32,266 bases of DNA from Nitrosopumilaceae archaeon (GTDB lineage: Archaea; Thermoproteota; Nitrososphaeria; Nitrososphaerales; Nitrosopumilaceae): assembly GCA_030038445.1 (NCBI GenBank), contig JASHOW010000072.1, positions 1 through 32,266 of the forward strand, in the 5' to 3' direction. The translations under genes and the position numbers were made by a program. The notes below the pieces were generated by a model. That model was given only the letters and a program-made list of their open reading frames with translations, did not search any database and was not told where the DNA came from. Shown piece after piece: positions 14,182 through 22,197 of this stretch (within the stretch, counting starts at the first letter, position 1; each line of letters opens with the position of its first letter).

Positions 14182-15078
14182 ACGAATTTTTATCTTATAA
14201 AAGACAATTAATGAAGTAATTCCTATCAATAAAATTGGAATAGCAAGAGGAAATTCTGGCGTTGTTGACGTACCTGTTATAACTATCTCACCATCACTAT
14301 CTTGATAATATAATCCTCCACGCAGAGGAATGTGAATTGTCCGTGTCGTATTAGTAGATTCAATTTCTTGAATCTGAGTAATGTTCCCATCCACCATTAC
14401 AGTAAAAGGTGCATCACTTTGTCCCATTTTTGAATCAAGCAAATTTCTTGGTATCTGTATGTCTGCATAGCTCCATGGTTGTGGCGGAGGAAAATGATAC
14501 AAATGGCTTAGTGTAACAACAAGTGCGGAATTTTTTTCATTCATACTAATATCTTGTATTTCTGGATTACTTTTGTAGTCTATCCAATATATTATTCCAT
14601 CATAGGTCATTTTGTAGGCAAATGTAGGGCATCCGCTACTAGGATCTGGTCCATACCCTCCTATTTCAATAGTCTTCGTAAAGGGCGGTAACTTAATCAA
14701 AATAGTATTGTTGGTTTTTGTTTCAGATGTTACATTGGCATCAGTAAATGTACCATTATTCAACGAAAGTTTTGGCAAGATTCCGGATTGACACATACTT
14801 GCCATAAGTTCAGAAGGAAGAGTCATGGTCAACTCCCCTGAATTAGTACTATTATCAATGTCAATCAATAGAGAATATGAATAATGATTTGTATAGCTAA
14901 GATTTTTCTTGACCTGAATTCCATTAACCGTTGCATTACTTATATCATAATAAATGGCAAACTGTCGTCCACCTACAGATAAACTGTATGCATTTTTAGA
15001 GATAGAGGCATCAACAAAACCTATACTCATTGAAAAAACTAGAGCCGAGATAGCCAATACAGTCAGAAGTAATTTCAT
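14176..15078 (-). CDS. Secreted PEF-CTERM surface protein
   Basis: The 300-residue protein has an N-terminal signal peptide (MKLLLTVLAISALVFSMSIGFVDAS). It has many N-glycosylation sequons (NAT, NST, NNT, NGT, NVT, NIT) and a C-terminal tail TPEFPLAIPILLIGITSLIVFYK followed by basic residues. PEF near a terminal hydrophobic helix and a basic tail is the tripartite archaeosortase sorting signal, so the protein is probably cleaved and anchored on the cell surface. The middle part is beta-rich and not recognised. The neighbouring beta-propeller gene is also extracytoplasmic. The C-terminus overlaps direct repeat copy 2. Confidence 0.8.
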   Translation of the reverse strand: MKLLLTVLAISALVFSMSIGFVDASISKNAYSLSVGGRQFAIYYDISNATVNGIQVKKNLSYTNHYSYSLLIDIDNSTNSGELTMTLPSELMASMCQSGILPKLSLNNGTFTDANVTSETKTNNTILIKLPPFTKTIEIGGYGPDPSSGCPTFAYKMTYDGIIYWIDYKSNPEIQDISMNEKNSALVVTLSHLYHFPPPQPWSYADIQIPRNLLDSKMGQSDAPFTVMVDGNITQIQEIESTNTTRTIHIPLRGGLYYQDSDGEIVITGTSTTPEFPLAIPILLIGITSLIVFYKIKIRI

Positions 15079-15190
15079 GAATAACTATACTTTTTTACGT
15101 TAAAAAATTAACCTAATTTTCTTTTACACTATCCAAGCTTGAGCCTATCCTTTTAACAAATGTTTTTTAAACCCGTTATAGAGCTCTGAA

Positions 15191-15595
15191 ATGTTGTCAG
15201 CGCAAGAAACTAAGGAGAAATGGGGTATTGCCCACATTTACAGTAGTTATAACAATACCATCGTGCACATTACAGATATCTCTGGCGGTGAGACGGTGGC
15301 CATCAGCTCTGGTGGAAGACATGTAAACGCAGATAGATACGAATCATCGCCTTATGCAGCAATGAAATCTACTGCAGCTGTGGTAGAGGCTGCTCACGAC
15401 AAGGGCTTTACAGGACTTCACATAAGAGTAAGAGCAGTTGGCGGAGTCGGATCTAGAGTGCCAGGCCCCGGAGCACAGGCGGCCATTAGAGCACTGGCAA
15501 GAGGTGGATTTAAGATTGGAAGAATTGATGATGTGACACCTATTCCTCATGACACAACACGCAAAAAGGGCGGCAAACGAGGAAGAAGGGTCTAG
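15191..15595 (+). CDS. rps11: Ribosomal protein uS11
   Basis: This small-subunit platform protein is recognised by [48 protein letters not shown], and the C-terminal signature [25 protein letters not shown]...[21 protein letters not shown]. The 134-residue length is normal for archaea. TTTTAA at 15165-15170 lies about 21-26 nt before the ATG, giving a leaderless mRNA. It is not next to its usual partners (uS13, uS4, RNAP subunit D) in this window. Its last 4 nt overlap the convergent gene at 15592. Confidence 0.96.
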   Translation: MLSAQETKEKWGIAHIYSSYNNTIVHITDISGGETVAISSGGRHVNADRYESSPYAAMKSTAAVVEAAHDKGFTGLHIRVRAVGGVGSRVPGPGAQAAIRALARGGFKIGRIDDVTPIPHDTTRKKGGKRGRRV

Positions 15596-15915
15596 ACCTC
15601 TGTAAACTTTACCTTCACTTTAGCATTATTTTGTTCGAAAAAGTTTGTCATAAAGTAGACAAGTTTTTCTTCGTATTTTTTTCCTTTGGATTTCTCTATC
15701 TTGTCTCCAAGTTTTATTGGCATGGCATACCAAAGCTCACTTTTCAGCAATATTTTGAAAAAAGTCCAGCCAAACCTATGCACTGGTTCGCTGATAAGAA
15801 ATCCGTCCGTTACTTCACAGAGTGATTGCAGTTTATTCATGGCAGAAGAGATGAACTCCAAATCCGTTTCATAGTTTGTGGTTGCGATTTCTAGGAGGGT
15901 TGATCTTCCACTCAT
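15592..15915 (-). CDS. Hypothetical protein (107 aa)
   Basis: I do not recognise this protein. It starts [38 protein letters not shown] and contains an alternating strand/helix pattern ([32 protein letters not shown]) with a lysine-rich C-terminal half (KVKVKFTEV). No TM, cysteine motif or known catalytic signature is present. The position between uS11 and PDCD5 suggests a link to translation or RNA, but this is only context. Confidence 0.6.
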   Translation of the reverse strand: MSGRSTLLEIATTNYETDLEFISSAMNKLQSLCEVTDGFLISEPVHRFGWTFFKILLKSELWYAMPIKLGDKIEKSKGKKYEEKLVYFMTNFFEQNNAKVKVKFTEV

Positions 15916-16008
15916 TAATGGGTCACCTGGCAGTCTGCAAAAAGATTCATTTCATTCTTTTAGTCTTACCACGCAATTATAAAATTTGATTTATAGGCAA
16001 TAAATAAA

Positions 16009-16446
16009 CTAAGGATTTTCTGGTTTAACATCCTGATTATCCGAATTAGACGTCTCTCCTTTTAATTTGTCTGACCACGACACCAATTTTCCGTCTTGTT
16101 CAACCTTTATGGTAGTCTGCATTTTGACTCGAATCCCTATTGACCTAAAAAGGGTAAGTAATTTTCCTCCATCAATGACTTCGGCAACTTCTCCAGACTG
16201 GAGTAGTTCTGCAAGTTTTGCTACCACCAATTTAGTTTCTTCTGGAAACTGTGCTTCTGCATTTTCAAGTACTTCTAGCCCACGATAACCAAGCTGCTTG
16301 ATAACAATTTCACGTGGAGATGTGGCAGAAGTTGCTGGTTGCTTTGTCCGTAGTTCTTCTATTTTCTGCTTTTGAGAGAGATTTTTTTGCATCTCAAGCA
16401 GACGTTTTGCTTTCAAGAGTTCTAGCTCCTTGTCTTCCTCACTCAT
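16009..16446 (-). CDS. PDCD5/TFAR19-related DNA-binding protein
   Basis: Residues 1-45 are a charged helical extension (MSEEDKELELLKAKRLLEMQKNLSQKQK). The following region, SPREIVIKQLGYRGLEVLENAEAQFPEETKLVVAKLAELLQSGEVAEVIDGGKLLTLFRSI, shows the compact helical-bundle pattern of PDCD5-type proteins, with a longer C-terminal part (KMQTTIKVEQDGKLVSW). Archaeal members are reported to bind double-stranded DNA, and eukaryotic PDCD5 interacts with the chaperonin CCT. The ATG overlaps the rtcB stop by 4 nt (ATGA), so the two are an operon. Assignment is by pattern and order, less certain than its neighbour. Confidence 0.65.
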   Translation of the reverse strand: MSEEDKELELLKAKRLLEMQKNLSQKQKIEELRTKQPATSATSPREIVIKQLGYRGLEVLENAEAQFPEETKLVVAKLAELLQSGEVAEVIDGGKLLTLFRSIGIRVKMQTTIKVEQDGKLVSWSDKLKGETSNSDNQDVKPENP

Positions 16447-19412
16447 CCCTTGATGACTCCTATAGGAACCAATTTAGCCACTTTTGTTGCTATTCCCATT
16501 TCATGAGAGACGTTTGCCACTGCATCCACATCTTTGTATGCTTCTGGTGTCTCTTCAACAACGCCTTCTCTGGTAAGGGCTTTTATGAAAATACCTCTAT
16601 CTCCCAAAGATTTTTGAACTTGACTCTCAGTAAAATTACGCCTTGCAGCTGATCTTGACATCATTCTTCCTGCACCGTGTGCAGTAGAACCAAAGCTTAG
16701 GTCCATCGAACCAGGTTTTCCCAAGAGAATCCAGCTTCCCGTTCCCATCGAACCTGGAATAAAGACAGGCTGCCCCAAGTCTCTGTATTTTTGTGGTATC
16801 TCGTCTCTTCCTTTTGGAAATGCCCTTGTTGCACCCTTTCGATGAACTACAACTGAACGCAGTTCACCGTCAACCTTGTGTTTTTCAACCTTTGCTATGT
16901 TATGAGCTACATCGTAGATAAGTTTCATATCCAAATCATCCTCGGTTTGCTTGAAGACCCTTTCAAATGACTTTCTTGTCCAGTGCGTGATCATTTGCCT
17001 ATTGCTCCAAGCAAAGTTTAGTGCTGCAAACATTGCCTTTCTGTAGGATTCACCTTCCTCAGAAGAATTTGGTACACATGCAAGTTCTCTGTCTACTAGG
17101 TTTATCTTGTATTTTTGAAGCGCCTGCTCAGATGTTCGAAGATAATCACTGCATACCTGATGTCCAAATCCCCGCGAGCCACAATGAATCAAGACAGTTA
17201 TTTGGCCTTCGTTGTAAATCCCCATCCTCTTTGCGGCCTCTTTGTCATGAATCTGGTCAACGCGTTGGATCTCAAGAAAGTGGTTACCCGAGCCAAGGCT
17301 TCCCAGCTGCGGAGATCCTCGCTTGCGTGCAGTTTGTGATACCCTACTTGGATCTGCATTTTTTATTTGTCCATTCTCTTCGCATACATCAGCATCATCT
17401 TTTGAACCATATCCATTATCCACGGCCCATTGCACCCCACGTACAAGTACCTCATCAAGATCTGAAGAACTCAGTCTCACAGCTCCTTTTGAACCAACTC
17501 CAGAAGGAATTGATTTGAAGAGGTCAAGTACAAGGTCCTTTAGCTTTGGCCTTACGTCTTTTTCGTCAAGGTTTGTTCTTATCAACCTGACACCACAGTT
17601 TGAGACCACAACGCCATTTGCGATGAAGTTATGGTTATGATCATTAATGGTAAGATCATAAACGTATCCGTCATAATCAATCTCTTCCATGTCTATTATT
17701 TGGTCCCACGCATATCCGTCTCCTATTGAAACTTCTTGCATAAACTCGTTGAAACGTATGACATCCCAAACTCTGGCTGATTTTCTTTCAGACCATATGG
17801 AATGTTCTATAAAGCTTTGAGTAAAGTATTCTCCCTTCAATGTGGCTAAAATCTGTCCAGAGCTTGTTCCACTCAAATACATTTCTCGTGCCGTATTTCT
17901 GGCGTTATCTCTCTGCTCCCTGATAGCACTAGTAAAGTGCAGATATAGTGAAGCAAGGCTTGCCAAAATCTCCTTTTCCTTGTTGTAAAGATATCCTATA
18001 GTACTAAGGAATCTGAGTATATTGTCTGCATTGGATTCTATTCCCAAACGTACTGCCTTTGTAGTGCCTTTCTTGCCGTTGTAAGTATAACCATCCACTA
18101 GTATAGGTTCTGATGTTTTTACACCAAGAGAATCTAGTATTTCTTTTATGTCGTTTGTTATCTCAAATGCATTGTCTAACAAAGTTTCCAGTTTGCTAAC
18201 ACTAAATGTTGGCATGGTGAAATTATATCCATTATTGGAAATTGGTTTTGTAAGATCACCCCCAAAATATGCTGCAACAAAAAGTCTCTTTTGCCACACC
18301 TTGAGAGATTTTATCCATTGCGGTATCCTATATCGCTGGGCAGATCTGTTTCCAGAAGGAACGCCCATTGCGTGTAGAATGACCCGAAATCCTCTGGAGG
18401 ATATCTTTATGGAATGCTCTACGGTCTGGAAAGTAGCTTCTCCATAGTGTGAATTTATCTTGTGATGTCTTTGTCGAGAAATTATAATGGAGTTTATTCC
18501 TAGCCAATTAAGATCACTCTCAATTGATTTGAGATCCTCTAATTTTCCATAGATTGAGACGTATTTGCTCCCTTGAGGGACCGTGCCATCACTCAGTATT
18601 ATTCCGAGAAGCTTTAGTATCCTTGAGAGTTTGTTGCTTGTCGTCTTTAGTTCTGCAAGTCCTAGGCTGCCAAGATGTTTTAGTATCTGCGCTCTGGCAT
18701 TTCCTTTGTCACTTATGCCCATTTCACACATTGACCTGTTCAGATCTTCTACATTGTATATGACATTCTCTGTGGGTTCCAAGTGTTCCAGTCCCTCAAA
18801 TCCATGTGAAACCAGGTTGGTTCCAGCCGACACTAGGCCTGCAGCCACCATGCCTCCGTCAGTAAGCAAAGGATGATCCTTAGTGACTAGTAGTTCTCTT
18901 CCAAACTTTGTAGTTATTTTGAGTATGCGACCATTTTGTTTTTTCTTGAGAAACAGAATCGGTCTTGTCGTTATGGTTGATTTGCTTGGTACGTCAAACG
19001 ATAGAGTAGAGTCATTATTTGCAATCTCAGTTATCTTCTTCCAATTTCGATCTTCAGTATAGACTCTGGTGGACGGATGAAGGCAGTTAATATCGTAGCC
19101 GACACCCCCAGGGCTTATCATTCCCTCTTCTGCGTCCATTGCAGCTACACCGCCTACTGGAAAGCCATATCCCTCGTGACCGTCAGGAAGTACTACTACG
19201 TGTTTTACCACCCCCGGCAAGGTTGAAACGTTTATAGCTTGAGTAATAGTCCTATCAGTTAGCATTTTTTGCATTAATCCTTCATCGGCATATATTGTAA
19301 CAGGAACCTTCATCCCACGAGAAGAGTCTGCCTCTATTCTGTACTCCATGTCTCCTACTTTTTTTGGAATTAACGAAGTCATCTCTTTCTGCGAAAAAAG
19401 GTATTTGGACAC
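16443..19412 (-). CDS. rtcB: RNA ligase RtcB with intein
   Basis: RtcB joins tRNA halves after splicing, using GTP and Mn. The extein (493 aa) has GVGYDIN/CGVRL (metal-binding Cys), LGSGNHFLEIQ, HCGSRGFGHQV, VVHRKGATRAFP, GSMGTGSWIL and the guanylated-His segment STAHGAGRMMSRSAAR. A 496-residue intein interrupts it between Asn109 and Cys606, exactly at DINCGVRL. The start is GTG 19412. PDCD5 follows with an ATGA overlap. The protein is needed here for intron-containing tRNAs such as the tRNA-Trp at 31472. No activity is possible until the intein leaves because the essential Cys is its C-extein residue. Confidence 0.95.
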   Translation of the reverse strand: MSKYLFSQKEMTSLIPKKVGDMEYRIEADSSRGMKVPVTIYADEGLMQKMLTDRTITQAINVSTLPGVVKHVVVLPDGHEGYGFPVGGVAAMDAEEGMISPGGVGYDINCLHPSTRVYTEDRNWKKITEIANNDSTLSFDVPSKSTITTRPILFLKKKQNGRILKITTKFGRELLVTKDHPLLTDGGMVAAGLVSAGTNLVSHGFEGLEHLEPTENVIYNVEDLNRSMCEMGISDKGNARAQILKHLGSLGLAELKTTSNKLSRILKLLGIILSDGTVPQGSKYVSIYGKLEDLKSIESDLNWLGINSIIISRQRHHKINSHYGEATFQTVEHSIKISSRGFRVILHAMGVPSGNRSAQRYRIPQWIKSLKVWQKRLFVAAYFGGDLTKPISNNGYNFTMPTFSVSKLETLLDNAFEITNDIKEILDSLGVKTSEPILVDGYTYNGKKGTTKAVRLGIESNADNILRFLSTIGYLYNKEKEILASLASLYLHFTSAIREQRDNARNTAREMYLSGTSSGQILATLKGEYFTQSFIEHSIWSERKSARVWDVIRFNEFMQEVSIGDGYAWDQIIDMEEIDYDGYVYDLTINDHNHNFIANGVVVSNCGVRLIRTNLDEKDVRPKLKDLVLDLFKSIPSGVGSKGAVRLSSSDLDEVLVRGVQWAVDNGYGSKDDADVCEENGQIKNADPSRVSQTARKRGSPQLGSLGSGNHFLEIQRVDQIHDKEAAKRMGIYNEGQITVLIHCGSRGFGHQVCSDYLRTSEQALQKYKINLVDRELACVPNSSEEGESYRKAMFAALNFAWSNRQMITHWTRKSFERVFKQTEDDLDMKLIYDVAHNIAKVEKHKVDGELRSVVVHRKGATRAFPKGRDEIPQKYRDLGQPVFIPGSMGTGSWILLGKPGSMDLSFGSTAHGAGRMMSRSAARRNFTESQVQKSLGDRGIFIKALTREGVVEETPEAYKDVDAVANVSHEMGIATKVAKLVPIGVIKG
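17598..19085 (-). mobile_element. Intein with LAGLIDADG homing endonuclease in rtcB
   Basis: This element occupies residues 110-605 of the rtcB product. It starts with Cys (CLHPSTRVYTEDRNWKKI), carries the block B segment LVTKDHPLLT, and ends NDHNHNFIANGVVVSN before the extein Cys. Two LAGLIDADG-like helices, ILKLLGIILSDGT near 266-278 and LFVAAYFGGDLT near 377-388, each retain an Asp, so the endonuclease may be active. The penultimate residue is Ser, where most inteins have His. The long insert between the second helix and block F may include further DNA-binding elements. RtcB inteins are known in other archaea (Pyrococcus, Methanocaldococcus). Confidence 0.93.
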
Positions 19413-19447
19413 AATTTAAATCATGAGTAAAAGACAGGCCTGAGATC

Positions 19448-19579
19448 TTATTTCATTAGTTTGGTGGTATGTCTATAAAGATCGTGTAGTCCTTTACCAT
19501 CAAGAGTAGGTTCTTCATTTTCATTACCGTCTATATCTTCATACAAGACTTTTTTCTCCTCTTTTTTGATCTTGTCCAC
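19448..19579 (-). CDS. Small charged protein (43 aa)
   Basis: This ORF is absent from the track. It begins at GTG 19579 (MDKIKKEEKKVLYEDIDGNE...) and stops at TAA 19448. Composition is acidic and lysine-rich; the ending GLHDLYRHTTKLMK is helical. TTTATA sits about 21-23 nt before the GTG, the spacing used by leaderless genes here. No family is recognised. It is read toward rtcB, ending 35 nt before it. Confidence 0.5.
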   Translation of the reverse strand: MDKIKKEEKKVLYEDIDGNENEEPTLDGKGLHDLYRHTTKLMK

Positions 19580-19676
19580 ATGCTAACATTCATGCGTGTG
19601 TATAAAAAATTAATGCCAAGCGGATGGTTTGCTGTTTTCAAGTAGATTTATTTTGCTAGTATAGTTTCTTTGATGT

Positions 19677-21038
19677 ATGCCGATACTACCTATTGATGCT
19701 GGGCGTTATGGAACAGACGCCATGAAAGAAATATTTGACGATCAGAAAAAAATATCATACCAACTAGAGATTGAGGCCGCAGTTGCCCAATCTCAGTCAG
19801 AGATAAGCATGATACCAAAAAGTGCAGCTCAGAATATTGCACAAATGGCAAGATCTGGAAAAATCACGATAAAAAGAGTAAAACAGTTGGAGGCAAAAAG
19901 CGATCATGACACAGCGGCATTAGTAGAAGCACTCAGTGAGAAGTGCAGGGAGTCTGCAAGACCTTGGATTCATTATGGTTTGACAAGTAACGATCTTGTT
20001 GACACTAGCAACTCTTTGCAGATTAGAGATGCCATTTCCATCATAGAGCCCAAGATAGCAAAATTAGCCATCATTTTATCAGAGCTGGCAGTAAAATACA
20101 AGAAAATACCTGCCGTGGGTAGAACTCATGGACAACACGCAAGTATAATTTCATTTGGCCTAAAGTTTGCAAACGCAGCATTAGAAATGGCAAAACATGT
20201 TGAAAGAATAGAAGAGATAAAGAAACGAGTTTTAATTTGTAAGACTTTGGGTGTTGTTGGTACTGGATCCCTCATGGGAGCAAAGGCCTTGGAAGTTCAG
20301 AAAAGGGTTGCAAAAAAGCTTGCATTGTTTCCGGCAGATGTAACAACCCAAGTTGTTCCACGCGAAAGATATGCAGAGTATGTCTTTTTGATGGCATTAA
20401 TTGGCTCAACCCTTGAAAAATTGGCTGTTGAGATACGAAATCTCCAGAGAACAGAGATAGGGGAAGTTGCAGAGCCATTTAGAAAGGGTCAGATGGGAAG
20501 TAGTGCAGTACCAGTCAAGAGAAACCCAGTAAAAAGCGAACGCGTCACATCTCTTTCAAAGCTACTACGAAGCCAGATTTCCGTTGCATTTGAGAACATA
20601 CCTCTATGGCATGAACGAGACCTTTCAAATTCTGCCAATGAGAGATTTATTCTTCCAACAACATCCATCCTGCTTGATGAGATGTTAGAAGCAATGACAA
20701 GAACTCTACAAGAGTTATACGTCAATGAAGAAAGAATAAGAAAAAATCTGGAATTCACAATGGGCCAAATCTTTGCAGAATTTGTGCTTGAGGCTCTCAT
20801 AAAGAAAGGAGTACCACGGTTTAATGCATATAGGGACATACAGAGAGTTGCATTTGCTGCATCAGAAAAAGAGACGGACTTTAGAGATGCGGTAAAGAGT
20901 GATGACTCCATATCAAAACACCTTACAGAGGATGAAATAGGCGACATTTTTGTTCCTGAAAACCATCTTGGTGCATCAGAACAGATAATCAGAAACGTCT
21001 ACAACATTGTCAAAAAATCGTGTTCCAAGTTTTCTTGA
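19677..21038 (+). CDS. purB: Adenylosuccinate lyase
   Basis: PurB catalyses two fumarate-releasing steps of purine synthesis (SAICAR to AICAR, and adenylosuccinate to AMP). The 453-residue protein shows the fumarase/aspartase superfamily segments: RPWIHYGLTSNDLVDTSNSL, VGRTHGQHASIISFG (catalytic His region) and the signature MGSSAVPVKRNPVKSE, where PHKRNP of many homologues is PVKRNP. The ending (FRDAVKSDDSISKHLTEDEI) is typical of archaeal PurB. The 3' end overlaps the convergent PP-loop gene by 29 nt. Confidence 0.95.
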   Translation: MPILPIDAGRYGTDAMKEIFDDQKKISYQLEIEAAVAQSQSEISMIPKSAAQNIAQMARSGKITIKRVKQLEAKSDHDTAALVEALSEKCRESARPWIHYGLTSNDLVDTSNSLQIRDAISIIEPKIAKLAIILSELAVKYKKIPAVGRTHGQHASIISFGLKFANAALEMAKHVERIEEIKKRVLICKTLGVVGTGSLMGAKALEVQKRVAKKLALFPADVTTQVVPRERYAEYVFLMALIGSTLEKLAVEIRNLQRTEIGEVAEPFRKGQMGSSAVPVKRNPVKSERVTSLSKLLRSQISVAFENIPLWHERDLSNSANERFILPTTSILLDEMLEAMTRTLQELYVNEERIRKNLEFTMGQIFAEFVLEALIKKGVPRFNAYRDIQRVAFAASEKETDFRDAVKSDDSISKHLTEDEIGDIFVPENHLGASEQIIRNVYNIVKKSCSKFS

Positions 21039-21795
21039 CTTTGATCAAGTTTTTGTGAATAAGAGAGCCATACTGTAGTGCTTTTTTCCTCTTTAGTGCA
21101 GAGTCAGGTGGGACTCCAACTGATAATGCCAATTGCCGAATTATGTGTTTTCTGACCAGATCATCTTTGTTTTTTATTTTTTCCTTGATTGGAATTTTCT
21201 TTGCAAAGTCAATAAACTCCTCAGAGAGAAGAGGTTGCAGTATTGTCACGTCAAATTCTGATGATATCATATTTACTGCCTTCATCATTTGTATCTCGTT
21301 GCCAAGCTTTGATTCCATGAGATCTGCAACTGCATTTTCTCCATGTTCTACAACCTCTCGGTATGCATTATAGCCACAAAAGAGCTCGTCAATGCCGTTT
21401 GATGTAAGAACTTTTTTTATGTAATGTTTGTTTGCAAGTTTTGAAACATAGTAAAAGGCTATGCAATTTTCATTCCAGGAAAGATTATCAGTGTTGATTT
21501 TTGACCTGATCTTTTTTGCAACATCCGAAAAGGATTTATCTGGTATTATGTAAACAAGGTGTTTTAATCCCATCAAAGCCGCAATTTTCTTTGAGAATTC
21601 AACATCATGTGAGCCTTCAAATCCAATTGTAAGTAGGGTTACTTCAAAATTCATATCAGAGCAAATTTTGGCCAACAATGAACTATCAACACCACCAGAA
21701 AAAGCCACTCCGATTTTTTTTGATGTTGTAGTATTTTTTGTAGCAAAAAGTATTTGCTCATGGAGACTTGTAAGGAGATTTGACATTCTGTGCAC
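21010..21795 (-). CDS. Asparagine-synthase-like ATP pyrophosphatase (no glutaminase domain)
   Basis: This 261-residue protein is a PP-loop ATPase. IGVAFSGGVDSSLLAK is the P-loop-like motif, LTSNGIDELFCGYNAY the asparagine-synthase-specific segment, and LKRKKALQYGS the C-terminal basic element. The N-terminal Ntn glutaminase domain of AsnB is absent, so it must use free ammonia, get nitrogen from a separate partner, or adenylate another substrate. The GTG at 21795 is kept because the shared TATA element at 21820-21828 is 25 nt away; ATG 21786 (MSNLL) is possible. The substrate cannot be named from sequence. Confidence 0.75.
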   Translation of the reverse strand: MHRMSNLLTSLHEQILFATKNTTTSKKIGVAFSGGVDSSLLAKICSDMNFEVTLLTIGFEGSHDVEFSKKIAALMGLKHLVYIIPDKSFSDVAKKIRSKINTDNLSWNENCIAFYYVSKLANKHYIKKVLTSNGIDELFCGYNAYREVVEHGENAVADLMESKLGNEIQMMKAVNMISSEFDVTILQPLLSEEFIDFAKKIPIKEKIKNKDDLVRKHIIRQLALSVGVPPDSALKRKKALQYGSLIHKNLIKVKKTWNTIF

Positions 21796-21819
21796 TATCG
21801 AATATTTTTGCTATGAGAG

Positions 21820-21828
21820 TTAAATATA
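21820..21828. promoter_or_regulatory. Shared TATA element of divergent genes
   Basis: TTAAATATA lies 25 nt from the GTG at 21795 (minus) and 21 nt from the ATG at 21849 (plus). The 53-nt spacer has no other good TATA-like element, so one site probably serves both directions, as at 10541. Confidence 0.5.
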
Positions 21829-21848
21829 GGGTTCGCTAGGAAAAAATC

Positions 21849-22136
21849 ATGGTACTTGCCAAGCTTACCGAAGACCAGATCAGACAAGAGTTGACTGGCT
21901 TACATGGATGGAGTGTTGTCAATGGCAAACTTCATAAAGACTTTGTTTTTGCAGACTTCATAGATGCGTTTGGTTTTATGAGTAGAGCCGCCATCCATAT
22001 AGAGAAGATGAATCACCATCCAGAGTGGTTTAACGTATATAACAAAATAAAGGTAGAACTTGTGACTCATGATGCAGGCGGAATAACACAAAATGACATA
22101 AACCTAGCAAGGACTCTTGACTCTTTGGCAAAATAG
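21849..22136 (+). CDS. Pterin-4a-carbinolamine dehydratase (PCD/DCoH)
   Basis: The enzyme dehydrates 4a-hydroxytetrahydrobiopterin, recycling the pterin cofactor of aromatic amino-acid hydroxylases. The 95-residue protein has the whole family pattern: [62 protein letters not shown], including the catalytic His-His and HPEW elements. It lies 61 nt before a PTPS-type gene, giving a pterin-related pair. No hydroxylase is seen in the window, so its pterin substrate is open. Confidence 0.93.
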   Translation: MVLAKLTEDQIRQELTGLHGWSVVNGKLHKDFVFADFIDAFGFMSRAAIHIEKMNHHPEWFNVYNKIKVELVTHDAGGITQNDINLARTLDSLAK

Positions 22137-22197
22137 CACTTGCAATGGCAAAACAACCTGTACAGAATTTATATACGGATAGTCTAAAATTTTTCAA

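Noticed and set aside
17021-17518. 165-aa plus-strand ORF over rtcB
   Set aside because: Antisense to conserved RtcB active-site segments.
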